Shown here in pieces: positions 18,273-27,050 of a stretch of 64,000 nucleotides of DNA. The translations under genes and the position numbers were made by a program. The notes beneath the pieces are model-generated. The model did not search any database and had not been told where the DNA came from. It saw nothing but the letters and a program-made list of their open reading frames with translations. The first letter of the stretch is position 1; the number at the start of each line of letters is the position of its first letter. The stretch is from Luteimonas deserti (GTDB lineage Bacteria; Pseudomonadota; Gammaproteobacteria; Xanthomonadales; Xanthomonadaceae): the NCBI RefSeq assembly GCF_013425765.1, contig NZ_JACCJZ010000020.1:124001-188000 (forward strand), given 5' to 3'.

Positions 18273-18755
18273 ATGACGGAACGATCTCCCGCGATGACCA
18301 GCCACCGCCCGTACCTGTTGCGGGCGTTGTACGAATGGATTGCCGACAACGGCATGACCCCGCACATCCTCGTCGATGCGCGCCTGCCCGGCGTGCGCGT
18401 GCCTGCGCATACGGTCAAGGATGGCCGGGTGGTGCTCAACATCGCGGATCGCGCGGTGGCCAAGCTCGAAATGGACGACGACAGTGTGCGTTTCTCGGCG
18501 CGCTTCGGCGGTGTGAGCCAGGCGGTGATGGTGCCGATTCCGGCGGTGCTCGCGATCTACGCGCGTGAGACGGGGCAGGGCATGGCCCTGCCCGAGGACA
18601 TCGTCGGCTCGACCGAGGACGGGATGCACGACGACGCGGACACCGACGAGCGGCCGGCGCTCGAGGCCATCGACGGCCAGGGCCCGGACGAGCCCCCGGA
18701 CGACGGCGGGCCGCCGCCGGAGCCACGCCGCGCGCATCTGCGCGTGGTCAAGTAG
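18273..18755 (+). CDS. sspB: ClpXP adaptor SspB
   Basis: A 160-residue SspB, which delivers SsrA-tagged proteins to ClpXP. A conserved peptide-binding core (YLLRALYEWIADNGMTPHI to about residue 110) is followed by a flexible acidic and Pro-rich linker. The tail LRVVK at residues 156-160 is the ClpX-binding motif. An alternative ATG at 18294 would remove seven residues. It follows sspA on the same strand. Confidence 0.93.
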   Translation: MTERSPAMTSHRPYLLRALYEWIADNGMTPHILVDARLPGVRVPAHTVKDGRVVLNIADRAVAKLEMDDDSVRFSARFGGVSQAVMVPIPAVLAIYARETGQGMALPEDIVGSTEDGMHDDADTDERPALEAIDGQGPDEPPDDGGPPPEPRRAHLRVVK

Positions 18756-18764
18756 GGCGGCCCT

Positions 18765-18782
18765 GCGGCCGCTGGAGGCCGC
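18765..18782 (+). terminator. GC hairpin downstream of sspB
   Basis: GCGGCC (18765-18770) and GGCCGC (18777-18782) form a 6-bp GC stem with a 6-base loop 10 bp after the sspB stop. No U-run follows, so intrinsic termination is uncertain. Confidence 0.3.
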
Positions 18783-19060
18783 GCAGCCGCCGACCGGTGA
18801 ATGCCGCTGTACCCGGGACCCGGGTCAATGGGGTCCAGGACGTCCGGCCATCCCGCGTTGTGCGCGCTGGCGAGGTTCGACAGTGCCGGAGCCGCTCGCG
18901 ACGAGGCCCCGACGGGTGGCATCCCGGTACCGGATGCGCCGGGCGCGGAACGACCGGACGCCGTGGCCGCCGTTGCGAACCGGACACATGGTTGCGCGCC
19001 CTGAGGGCGCTGTTCCGGCTGCGTGGTTCGGCCTGATGGCGCGTCGACGCGCCGCCACGC
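18783..19060. other. Gene-free interval between convergent sspB and DUF3301 gene
   Basis: Apart from the hairpin at its left edge I see no coding frame with recognisable protein features, and no repeat. The long open frames here are Arg/Pro/Ala-rich artefacts of high GC. Confidence 0.5.
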
Positions 19061-19393
19061 TCAGGACAGCGTGGCGACCTGCGGGCGCGCCGGACCGCTG
19101 AAGGCGACGAGCTGGTCTCCGCGCAACACCAGATGCCCGATGTGGCGTTGCACGCCGTCGTCGGAATACTCGAAGCGGAAACTGCGTTCGACGCGCAGGC
19201 GGCCATCGTCGCCGCGGCGCAGGCGCATCGAATGCGCGTGCACGCTCTGGTCGAGCCACTGCACGCCCGCTCGCGCGCAGGCGTCGCGGCCCAGCCGACC
19301 GGCGCGTTCGGCGGCCGCACGCGCGGCGCTCCACCACTGGAACGCGGCGAAGCCGGCCAGCATCGTGAAGATCATCGTCGGGAAATCGGGCAT
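19061..19393 (-). CDS. DUF3301 small membrane-anchored protein
   Basis: A 110-residue protein with one N-terminal membrane helix (FPTMIFTMLAGFAAFQWW). The conserved DUF3301 body includes the RDACARAGVQWLDQSV segment and RLRVERSFRFEYSDDG. Members occur across gammaproteobacteria and have no known function. ATG 19393 gives the family-typical start just before the helix; a longer frame to 19936 adds only Arg-rich, low-complexity residues. It is monocistronic and convergent with sspB. Confidence 0.82.
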   Translation of the reverse strand: MPDFPTMIFTMLAGFAAFQWWSAARAAAERAGRLGRDACARAGVQWLDQSVHAHSMRLRRGDDGRLRVERSFRFEYSDDGVQRHIGHLVLRGDQLVAFSGPARPQVATLS

Positions 19394-20041
19394 GCGCGCA
19401 CTGTGGCGGTGCGACGGCGCGGGCGCAAGCGTGCTCGCGGGCCGGAGCGTTGCTCCACCCGCGACTGCGGCCTCGACACGTCGCGCAGCAGGCGCGCGTG
19501 GCCGCCGCGCACGGCGCCCACGCGATCGGGAGCGGACGCCGTCGGGGTCGCGGTGCAGCGCAACCCGGCACGTCGCCTCGCGCGTGTGGTCGCGACCCGC
19601 GACGCGGCGTGGACGACGGCGACAGCCGCTCGATGCGCGGGTCCGCGTGTCCGGCACCGGGTGACGACGCGCCGCCATCGGTCGGATCGGCAGGCGCCCC
19701 GGCGCTGCGCGGACACGCAGCGGGCGTGCCGGGGTTCCATGGGCGCGGCAGCACGAGGCGAGGCGCCGCCGCGAGGACGTCGCGACGCGGTGTGGTCGGC
19801 CCTGCGCCTCGCACCGCCCGGATCTCCGCGAGGGCCCGGCGGGCGCAGCGCACGCGCCCGCGAACAGGGAGACGGGTGTCCGGCGTCCGGGTCCGAGGGC
19901 GCGGCGCGTAGAGGCTGCGCGGGAATCCCGATGCAAGTGTCGGTGCGGCGACGCGCCGGATCGTGCGCTTCAGGCCCGCCGCGTTCGCGGCAGGTGTCGG
20001 AGCGATGCGGCATCGTCCGCCTCCGTCTGTGCACCAGCGTG
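19394..20041. other. 648-bp interval with no recognisable gene
   Basis: Very GC-rich, with long open frames on both strands whose translations are Arg/Ala/Pro-rich and lack hydrophobic cores or family motifs. It separates the DUF3301 promoter side from the nadC stop. No repeat or hairpin stood out. Confidence 0.5.
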
Positions 20042-20914
20042 TCAGCCCGGCGCCGGTCCCAGTTTCAGCGACAGGTCGATCGCCCGCACGTGCTTGGTGA
20101 GCCCGCCGATGGAGATGCAGTCGACACCGTCCTGCGCGATCGCGCGCAGTCCGTCGAGATCCACGCCGCCGGACACTTCCAGCGGAATGCGGCCATCGAA
20201 GGGCGCCGCACGCGCGATGCGCACCGCCTCGCGCCGGGCGGCCGCATCGAAGTCGTCGATCAGCACGCGGGTGCAGCCCGCGGCCAGTGCGTCACGCAGC
20301 TCGTCCAGGGTCTCCACCTCGACGATCAGGGGCAGATCCGGACTCGCAGCGCGCGCGCGTGCGATCGCCCCGGCGATACCGCCGGCCGCGCGGATGTGGT
20401 TCTCCTTGAGCATCACCGCGTCGTAGAGGCCCATGCGATGGTTGTGCCCGCCGCCCACCCGGACCGCGTACTTCTGCGCCTGGCGCAGGCCGGGCAGGGT
20501 CTTGCGGGTGTCGAGGATGCGGGTGCCGGTACCGGCCACCGCTTCGACGTGGCGCGCGGTGGCGGTGGCGGTCGCGCTCAGGGTCTGCATGAAGTTCAGC
20601 GAGGTGCGCTCGGCGCTGACCAGCGCCCGTGCTCGGCCGCGCAGGGTGGCGAGGACGGTGCCCGCGACCACACGGTCGCCTTCCGCCACACGCCAGTCGA
20701 TCGCCACGTCCGGATCCAGGCGCCGGTGGCAGGCGTCGAACCAGGGACGGCCGCAGACCACCGCATCCTCCTTGCACAGCAGGTAGGCGGTGTCCGCGGC
20801 GTCGGGCAGCAGCGCCGCGGTGACATCGCCGTCGCCGATGTCTTCGGCCAGGGCCGTCGCGACATCCGCCGCCACCGCGGCGTGCGGCACGGCGAAGCGG
20901 TCGTCGCCGGTCAT
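20042..20914 (-). CDS. nadC: Nicotinate-nucleotide pyrophosphorylase (quinolinate phosphoribosyltransferase)
   Basis: A 290-residue NadC, which converts quinolinate and PRPP to nicotinate mononucleotide in de novo NAD synthesis. Characteristic segments are [50 protein letters not shown] and the barrel end LEVSGGV...[11 protein letters not shown] 20914 overlaps the stop of the upstream Trm112-like gene by 4 bp, indicating coupled translation. Full length. Confidence 0.96.
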   Translation of the reverse strand: MTGDDRFAVPHAAVAADVATALAEDIGDGDVTAALLPDAADTAYLLCKEDAVVCGRPWFDACHRRLDPDVAIDWRVAEGDRVVAGTVLATLRGRARALVSAERTSLNFMQTLSATATATARHVEAVAGTGTRILDTRKTLPGLRQAQKYAVRVGGGHNHRMGLYDAVMLKENHIRAAGGIAGAIARARAASPDLPLIVEVETLDELRDALAAGCTRVLIDDFDAAARREAVRIARAAPFDGRIPLEVSGGVDLDGLRAIAQDGVDCISIGGLTKHVRAIDLSLKLGPAPG

Positions 20915-21180
20915 GCCTTGGGGAAATCGGCGACCTGGCCAGTGGCGATGCCGTCTTCCACCAGCAGCACGGGGATGCCGTCGTCCACCCGGTAGACGCG
21001 CTTGCGGTCGTGGGTCACGAGGGCTTCCCCGAGCGGCTCGGCCTGCGCGGCGCCATCTTCGCGCCGGACCTCGCCGGCGGCGATCGCGCTGTTGAGCGCG
21101 TCGAGTCCGGCGCGGTCGAGCAGGGCGAGCGGCTGGCGGCTGGCGGGGCAGACGAGGATGTCGAGCAGCTTGCGGTCCAT
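20911..21180 (-). CDS. Trm112/YcaR-like small protein with reduced zinc site
   Basis: An 89-residue member of the Trm112/UPF0434 family. It starts [14 protein letters not shown] and ends with the conserved [11 protein letters not shown]. Typical members are about 60 residues with CPxC at the N-terminus; here the second cysteine is Ser, and about 20 residues are inserted around the TH(D)[10 protein letters not shown] region. Bacterial homologues can act as partners of methyltransferases. It overlaps nadC by 4 bp. Whether it still binds zinc is doubtful. Confidence 0.8.
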   Translation of the reverse strand: MDRKLLDILVCPASRQPLALLDRAGLDALNSAIAAGEVRREDGAAQAEPLGEALVTHDRKRVYRVDDGIPVLLVEDGIATGQVADFPKA

Positions 21181-21309
21181 GGGTGTCGTCGGGGCTGGAT
21201 GGAGCGCGACAGCGTAGCACCCGCCCGGCGGCGGACCCGTGCGCCGGAGACGGGCGGCCGCGATCCACGGAACCGGATAAAATGCCGCTTTGTGGCCGGG
21301 AACCGTCTG

Positions 21310-21813
21310 ATGACCACCAGTTCCAACCCGCCGAGAGTCGGCATCGTGATGGGCTCGCGTTCCGACTGGGAGACGATGCAGCACGCGGCGCAGAAGCTCG
21401 AGCAGCTGGGCATCGCCCACGAGATCCGGGTGGTGTCCGCCCATCGCACGCCCGACGTGCTGTTCGACTACGCGGCGACGGCGCGCGAACGCGGTCTGCG
21501 CGCGATCATCGCCGGTGCCGGCGGCGCGGCCCACCTGCCGGGCATGCTGGCGGCCAAGACCGCCGTGCCGGTGCTCGGTGTGCCGGTGCAGTCGAAGGCG
21601 CTCAACGGCCTGGATTCCCTGCTGTCGATCGTGCAGATGCCGGCCGGCGTTCCCGTGGCCACGTTCGCGATCGGCAACGCCGGCGCGGCGAATGCGGCCC
21701 TGTTCGCCGCGGCGATGCTGGCCTCGGGCGATGCCGGCGTGGCCGAGGCCCTGGACGCCTTCCGCGCCCATCAGACCGATGAAGTCACCGCGCACGACGA
21801 TCCGCGCCGATGA
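21310..21813 (+). CDS. purE: N5-carboxyaminoimidazole ribonucleotide mutase PurE
   Basis: A 167-residue class I PurE, which converts N5-CAIR to CAIR in purine synthesis. Motifs are [21 protein letters not shown] (with the catalytic His) and [15 protein letters not shown] 21310 is taken from the family N-terminus; the frame is open far upstream. An AT-rich GATAAAAT about 35 bp upstream may be a -10 element. It is divergent from the Trm112-nadC pair and 124 bp before purK. Confidence 0.96.
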   Translation: MTTSSNPPRVGIVMGSRSDWETMQHAAQKLEQLGIAHEIRVVSAHRTPDVLFDYAATARERGLRAIIAGAGGAAHLPGMLAAKTAVPVLGVPVQSKALNGLDSLLSIVQMPAGVPVATFAIGNAGAANAALFAAAMLASGDAGVAEALDAFRAHQTDEVTAHDDPRR

Positions 21814-21937
21814 CCTCCCACGTCCGGTTTGAAGCGTTCTCCCCTATGCGACGCACGTCCGTGGCCTGCCGCACGTCGCGACGCGGTGCGCAGCGTTGCA
21901 GCGCCGCATCCCCGCACGCGCCGGCGCGGAGGCGCGC

Positions 21938-23095
21938 ATGACGACCGTCGGCATCCTCGGCGGCGGCCAGCTCGCGCGGATGCTCGCGCTGTCGGGCGCG
22001 CCGCTCGGTCTGCGCCTGCTGGTGATGGACACCGCAGACGACGCCTGCGCAGGGCAGTTCGCGCCTCTGCTGGTCGGCGATTACCGTGACGAAGCCGCGC
22101 TGGCGGAGTTCGCGGGCAAGGTCGACGTCGCCACGTTCGACTTCGAGAACGTGCCCGCCGAGAGTGCGCGCTGGCTGGCGGACCGGATCCCGGTGTTTCC
22201 CAATCCGGGCGCGCTGGCACTCACCCAGGACCGGCTGGCGGAGAAGACCCTGTTCCGCGAGCTCGGCATTCCGGTGCCGGACTTCGCGGATGTCGCCACG
22301 CGCGCCGATCTCGAGACGGCCGTCGCGCATATCGGCACGCCGTGCATTCTCAAGACGCGGCGGCTGGGCTACGACGGCAAGGGCCAGTTCCGGATCAAGT
22401 CGCCTGCCGATCTCGATGCGGCATGGACGGCCCTGGGCGCGCAGGCGTCGAGCGTCGGGCTGATCCTGGAAGGGTTCGTCGCGTTCCAGCGCGAGCTCAG
22501 CGTGGTCGCCGTGCGCGGACGCGACGGCGAATTCCGCGCCTGGCCGCTGACCGAGAACTGGCATGTCGACGGCGTGCTTTCGGCCAGCCTCGCACCGGCC
22601 CGGGTCGATACGGCGCTGCAGGCGACGGCGATGGCGCACGCGCAGGCGATCGCCGAGCGCCTCGACTACGTCGGGGTGTTCGCGCTGGAACTGTTCTGTC
22701 GCGACGGCGAGCTGCTCGCCAACGAGCTGGCGCCGCGCGTGCACAACTCCGGCCACTGGACCATCGAAGGCGCCGAAACCTCGCAGTTCCAGAACCATCT
22801 GCGTGCCGTGCTGGGCCTGCCGCTCGGCGACACCTCGGTACGCGGCATGGCGTGCATGCTCAACTGGATCGGGACGATGCCCGAGGCCGCGCCGGTGCTG
22901 TCGGTCGCAGGCGGGCACTGGCACGATTACGGCAAGCAGTCGCGCGACGGGCGCAAGGTCGGCCACGCCACGCTGCGCGCCGACGGGGCGGAACGCCTGG
23001 CCGTGCGGCTGGCGGATGTCGGTGAGGCGCTGGGACGTCAGGCGCAGGTCGCACCGGTGGTGGCGCGGCTGCGCGAGACCCCATCGAGCGAATGA
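21938..23095 (+). CDS. purK: N5-carboxyaminoimidazole ribonucleotide synthase PurK
   Basis: A 385-residue ATP-grasp enzyme that makes N5-CAIR from AIR, ATP and bicarbonate. It begins VGILGGGQLARMLALSG, contains the ATP-binding KTRRLGYDGKGQ segment and the PRVHNSGHWTIEGAETSQFQ motif typical of PurK. ATG 21938 has GGAGG about 6 bp upstream. It pairs functionally with purE just before it and converges on the VOC gene. Confidence 0.96.
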   Translation: MTTVGILGGGQLARMLALSGAPLGLRLLVMDTADDACAGQFAPLLVGDYRDEAALAEFAGKVDVATFDFENVPAESARWLADRIPVFPNPGALALTQDRLAEKTLFRELGIPVPDFADVATRADLETAVAHIGTPCILKTRRLGYDGKGQFRIKSPADLDAAWTALGAQASSVGLILEGFVAFQRELSVVAVRGRDGEFRAWPLTENWHVDGVLSASLAPARVDTALQATAMAHAQAIAERLDYVGVFALELFCRDGELLANELAPRVHNSGHWTIEGAETSQFQNHLRAVLGLPLGDTSVRGMACMLNWIGTMPEAAPVLSVAGGHWHDYGKQSRDGRKVGHATLRADGAERLAVRLADVGEALGRQAQVAPVVARLRETPSSE

Positions 23096-23184
23096 TCATC
23101 GTCGACGGTCCCGCGGCCTCAGCGGGGCGTTGAGTCCGTGACAGGCGGTCGCGGCATGCGCATCGAACGGCGCGGGCGGCCGGT

Positions 23185-23616
23185 CTAGGCCCGGGACGGG
23201 TCCGCCCACGGGTCGTAGCTGCCGAACCACCAGAGATGGCCTTCCGGGTCGCGGCAGGCATAGCCGCGACCGCCATAGGGCTGGTCGGCGATCGGCTCGA
23301 CGATCTCCGCCCCGGCGGCCCTGGCCCGTGCGTAGTGCGCGTCCACGTCGGCGACGACGACGCACGGGCCCTGGGTGGTGCGGCCGTCGAGATCGCGCGG
23401 CTGGGTGATCAGTCCGCCCCAGGCGCCGTCACGCTGGGTGGACCCGAGCATCAGCATGCCGGTGCCGAACACCAGCTGCGCGTGGTGCACGGTGTCGCCG
23501 TCGGCGTACACGGCCTGGGCCTCGAAGCCGAACGCCTCGCACAGCCAGTCGAGCATGCGGCGCGCATCGTCGTAGCGCAGGCAGGGAATGATCGTAGAAC
23601 CGGCGGCGGACGGCAT
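23185..23616 (-). CDS. VOC-superfamily (glyoxalase/PhnB-like) protein
   Basis: A 143-residue vicinal-oxygen-chelate fold protein with two beta-alpha-beta-beta-beta modules. TIIPCLRYDDARRMLDWLCE begins the first. YGGRGYACRDPEGHLWWFGSY is the typical second module with DPEGH. Members include glyoxalases, dioxygenases and antibiotic-binding proteins; the exact substrate cannot be read. ATG 23616 starts immediately before the first strand. Monocistronic. Confidence 0.82.
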   Translation of the reverse strand: MPSAAGSTIIPCLRYDDARRMLDWLCEAFGFEAQAVYADGDTVHHAQLVFGTGMLMLGSTQRDGAWGGLITQPRDLDGRTTQGPCVVVADVDAHYARARAAGAEIVEPIADQPYGGRGYACRDPEGHLWWFGSYDPWADPSRA

Positions 23617-24087
23617 GCGCGTGACCTCGTGCGGGTGGACCGGCGCGCCAGAGGGAGTGCGCCCCGGGCGTCGAGGACGCGCCTCGGCGAGCGGAGACCA
23701 TAGCGCGGTTCCGGCGGCCTGCGGAGCGTGGAGGGCCACGGCGCACGGGGCGTCGACCGGGGCGCCGTGGTCCCGACGGAATCGCCGGGCCGTTCCCCCG
23801 CGCAGGCCTCGGGGGCGTCGAACGAGCTGGCCGGTTCACCGGTTCGAGGCTCGACGGCGGCTTTAGAGATGCGCGCGGGCCCGGGCAGGCTTCGCGTCCG
23901 ATCGCGCTGCGCCATAGGCCGCTGCGCCTGCCGGACTCTCCCGAAGACGGCTCGCGGCGTCCGTCCGGGTGCACCGGGCTCAGGACGGCGCCGCTGCGCG
24001 TCGCGGTGCGTCAGTGGCGGTGGGGATGGATCGCGGACACCTTGAAGGGTCGTGAGCTGTCCGCAGGAAACCCGCAGCGGGCCCGCG
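23617..24087. other. 471-bp interval without recognisable gene
   Basis: Lies between the start of the VOC gene and the end of the hmuV-like gene, both on the minus strand. Only compositional open frames are seen. The right part should hold the 3' end of the iron-import operon; no strong hairpin with a T-tract is visible. Confidence 0.45.
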
Positions 24088-24873
24088 TCAGCGCGGGTCG
24101 TCGCTGACCACCAGCGGCACGCCGCGGGTGGGGTGCTCGAGCACCAGCACGGGCTGGGCATAGACGTGTTCGATGGTCTCGCGGGTGAGCACCTCGCGCG
24201 GACGTCCATCGGCGGCGATGCGCCCGGCATGCAGCATGACGATGCGATCGGCATGGCCCGCGGCCAGGTTGAGATCGTGCAGCACCACGATGACGCAGGC
24301 CCCGGCATCGGCGAGGCTACGCGCGATCCGCAGGACGGCCTCCTGGTGCTGCAGGTCGAGCGCGGCTGTCGGCTCGTCGAGGAACACCACCGGCGTGGTC
24401 TGCGCCAGCACGCGGGCGAAGGCGGTGCGCGACGCTTCGCCGCCGGACAGGGTCTGCACGTCGCGCGCGCCGAGATGGGTGACGTCGGCAGACCCCAGGG
24501 CGGCCTCGACGATGCGGTCGTCGGCCGCCGGGTCCGGTGCATGCGGCAGCCGGCCCATCGCGACGACTTCGCGCACGCTGAAACCGAAGCGCACGGCGTG
24601 ATCCTGCGGCAGCACGCTGCGCTCGCGCGCCAGTGCCCTGGCCTTCCAGTCACCCAGGTCCGCGCCGGCCAGGCGCACCCGGCCCGCAGCCGGCACCAGG
24701 TCGCCACTGGCGACGGCCAGCAGCGTCGACTTGCCGGCGCCGTTCGGTCCGACCAGTGCGGTCAGCGTGCCGCGTGCGAACTGCAGGTCCACCGCATCGA
24801 GGATCGCGCGTCCGTCGATGCGCACGCTCACGCCGTCGAGTGCCAGCACAGCATGCGTGAGGTCGTCGCTCAT
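24088..24873 (-). CDS. hmuV: HmuV/FecE-like ABC transporter ATPase
   Basis: A 261-residue ABC ATPase of the iron-chelate/heme importer group. Walker A is GPNGAGKST (residues 42-50), the signature is LSGGE and Walker B reads VVFLDEPTAALD. It energises uptake across the inner membrane with the FecCD-type permease encoded just upstream (4-bp overlap). It is last in a minus-strand operon that starts with the TonB receptor. Whether the cargo is heme or ferric catecholate is not decided by sequence. Confidence 0.9.
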   Translation of the reverse strand: MSDDLTHAVLALDGVSVRIDGRAILDAVDLQFARGTLTALVGPNGAGKSTLLAVASGDLVPAAGRVRLAGADLGDWKARALARERSVLPQDHAVRFGFSVREVVAMGRLPHAPDPAADDRIVEAALGSADVTHLGARDVQTLSGGEASRTAFARVLAQTTPVVFLDEPTAALDLQHQEAVLRIARSLADAGACVIVVLHDLNLAAGHADRIVMLHAGRIAADGRPREVLTRETIEHVYAQPVLVLEHPTRGVPLVVSDDPR

Positions 24874-25937
24874 GCCGCGCCCCTGCGCCGCAGCACCAGC
24901 CACAGGAAGAACGGCGCACCGAGCGCAGCCGAGAACAGGCCGAGCGGAATCTCCGACGGTGGATCGAGACTGCGTGCCGCGGTGTCGGCGACGACGATCA
25001 GCAGGCCGCCGGCGACCGCCGACAGCGGGATCAGCCAGCGGTGGCCGGGCCCGGCGAGCAGGCGCACGAAATGCGGCACGACCAGGCCGACGAAGCCGAC
25101 CACGCCGGCGAACGCCACCGCCGAGCCGACCAGCAGCGCGCAGACCGCGATCAGCATCAGGCGCGCGCGTTTGACGTCCAGGCCGATGTGCTGGGCCTGG
25201 CGTTCGCCCAGCGCCAGCATGTCGAGCGGCGTCGCCAGTGCGCGCAGGGCGAACGCACCGAGGGCGAATGCAGGCAGCGCGGCCAGCATCGACGTCCAGT
25301 CGGCCATCGCCAGCGACCCCATCTGCCAGAACACCAGCGACTGCAGGTCGTCGGCATCGGCGATGTAGGTGAAGAAGCCGATCGCCGCCGAGCATGCGGC
25401 CGCGATCGCGATGCCGACCAGCAACAGCGTCGCGGTGCCGGTGCTGCGATCGGGGCGCGCGAGCAGGTAGATCAGGGTCGTCGTCGCCGCGCCGCCCAGG
25501 AACGCGGCCACCGGGATCGTCCATGCGCCGAAGGCGGTGACGCCGAGCACGATCGCGCCGACCGCGCCCAGCGCCGCGCCATGGGTCACGCCGACGATGC
25601 CGGGATCGGCGAGCGGATTGCCGAACAGCCCCTGCAGGCCGGCGCCGGCCATCGCCAGCGAGGCGCCGACGATCACTGCCAGCAGTGCGCGCGGCACGCG
25701 CAGGTTCCACACCACCGAGATGTCGCGCTGGCTCAGGCGTCCGGCATCGACCAGGCCGAGCTTGTGCGCGATCACGTGGACGACGTCGCCGGGCGGAATG
25801 CGCAGCGGTCCGATGCCGAACGACAGCACGATCACCACCACCAGCAAGGCGAGCAGGCCGGCGCACAGGAGCCCGCCCGGTGGGCGCCGGACCAGGCCGC
25901 TGCGGCGTGTGTGCATGGCGCCCGACGCGCCGGTCAT
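24870..25937 (-). CDS. hmuU: FecCD-family iron-chelate/heme ABC permease
   Basis: A 355-residue permease with about ten membrane helices. Family landmarks are RVPRALLAVIVGASLAMAGA, NPLADPGIVGVTHGAA, GVVGFVGLVVPHFVR and a C-terminal SEIPLGLFSAALGAPFFLWL. It forms the inner-membrane channel of the HmuTUV-like importer. The start overlaps the hmuT stop by 4 bp (ATGA), and its stop overlaps hmuV. Confidence 0.92.
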   Translation of the reverse strand: MTGASGAMHTRRSGLVRRPPGGLLCAGLLALLVVVIVLSFGIGPLRIPPGDVVHVIAHKLGLVDAGRLSQRDISVVWNLRVPRALLAVIVGASLAMAGAGLQGLFGNPLADPGIVGVTHGAALGAVGAIVLGVTAFGAWTIPVAAFLGGAATTTLIYLLARPDRSTGTATLLLVGIAIAAACSAAIGFFTYIADADDLQSLVFWQMGSLAMADWTSMLAALPAFALGAFALRALATPLDMLALGERQAQHIGLDVKRARLMLIAVCALLVGSAVAFAGVVGFVGLVVPHFVRLLAGPGHRWLIPLSAVAGGLLIVVADTAARSLDPPSEIPLGLFSAALGAPFFLWLVLRRRGAA

Positions 25938-26983
25938 GTGCCCGCGGGGGCGTCGAGTTCGATGGCCAGCGCCGCCAGCGCTTCGGCCAGTGCGATCGCT
26001 CCGGCGCCACCGGCGATGCTGCTGACCTTGAGTTGGGTGTCGGGCATCACCCAGACCCGGTTGGCGAAGCCGGCCGGCGTCTGCGCCAGCGACGGATACG
26101 CCTTCCACAGACCGTCGGCCCCGCCGAAGACGCGCAGGTCGTCCTCGCTGACCAGCACCACGTCGGGTTCGGCCGCGACGATGCCCTCGTTGCTGAGCTG
26201 CGAATAGTTGGCCACCTTGGCCTCGTCGCCGACGTTGATTCCGCCCGCGAGGCGGATCATCTGCGCCGCGGCCGTGTCGGCGCCGCCCACCGTGGGCGAG
26301 CCGCCACCGCCGGTGGCCGACACGTGGATCACGCGCGGCCGCCGCGCGTGCGTCGTCGCGATCCGCGCGGCTTCGTCGAGCTGCTGCTGCACCTGCGCGG
26401 CGAGCTGCTCGCCTTCGTCGGCGTGGCCGAACACCGCGGCGAGCTTGCGCACCTTGTCGGGGATCGGCTGCAGTTCGTCGACGATCACCAGGGCCTGGCC
26501 GGCGTCGCGCAGCGGCTGGGCGAGCTTGCCGTGGCGACGCAGGCTGTTGCCCACGAACAGCGTGCCGTCGAGGCTGAGGATGCCTTCCACCCCCGTGGTG
26601 CGGTTGAACAGGAAATGATGCCGGGCGTTGCGGCCGGTCTCGGTGACCGCGTTGGTCGGCGCGGCGAACACCTGGTCCGACAGGCCGAGCGCCTCCATGA
26701 CCATCACGATGTCGTCGTTGCCGACGATCGTGCGCGACGTATCGGTGATCGTGACGTCCACGCCGTCGTCGGAACGCAGCGTGACAGGCAGATCCTGCCG
26801 CGAACGTTCGACCCGCGGGATGTCGCTGCCGGCCACCCTGCGCCAGCCCTCCGGCAGTGCGTCGCGCGACGCCGCGACCGGGGCGCGGGTCGCGCCCGCC
26901 TCCGGCGCCGGCCCGGAGGGCGTGCATGCGGCCAGGGCGCAGGCCAGCGCGAGGAGCAGTGGAGCGTGGCGGCGTGCGGACAT
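25934..26983 (-). CDS. hmuT: HmuT-like periplasmic iron-chelate/heme binding lipoprotein
   Basis: A 349-residue substrate-binding protein. The N-terminus is a lipoprotein signal with lipobox LAAC, then an Ala/Pro linker and a helical-backbone binding fold. The TGGGGSPTVGGADTAAAQMI segment is typical of the heme-type branch. In the catecholate siderophore context it may instead bind a ferric catecholate. ATG 26983 directly precedes the signal. It lies 67 bp after the YncE-like gene. Confidence 0.87.
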   Translation of the reverse strand: MSARRHAPLLLALACALAACTPSGPAPEAGATRAPVAASRDALPEGWRRVAGSDIPRVERSRQDLPVTLRSDDGVDVTITDTSRTIVGNDDIVMVMEALGLSDQVFAAPTNAVTETGRNARHHFLFNRTTGVEGILSLDGTLFVGNSLRRHGKLAQPLRDAGQALVIVDELQPIPDKVRKLAAVFGHADEGEQLAAQVQQQLDEAARIATTHARRPRVIHVSATGGGGSPTVGGADTAAAQMIRLAGGINVGDEAKVANYSQLSNEGIVAAEPDVVLVSEDDLRVFGGADGLWKAYPSLAQTPAGFANRVWVMPDTQLKVSSIAGGAGAIALAEALAALAIELDAPAGT

Positions 26984-27050
26984 CGACGGGTTCCGGTACG
27001 GATTGAATGCGACGGCGACCGGACTGCCGGCCGCCGCTGAAGCCGCGATT

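Noticed and set aside
19133-20995. Plus-strand 620-residue open frame over nadC and DUF3301
   Set aside because: It lies antisense to two well-supported genes and has no family features.
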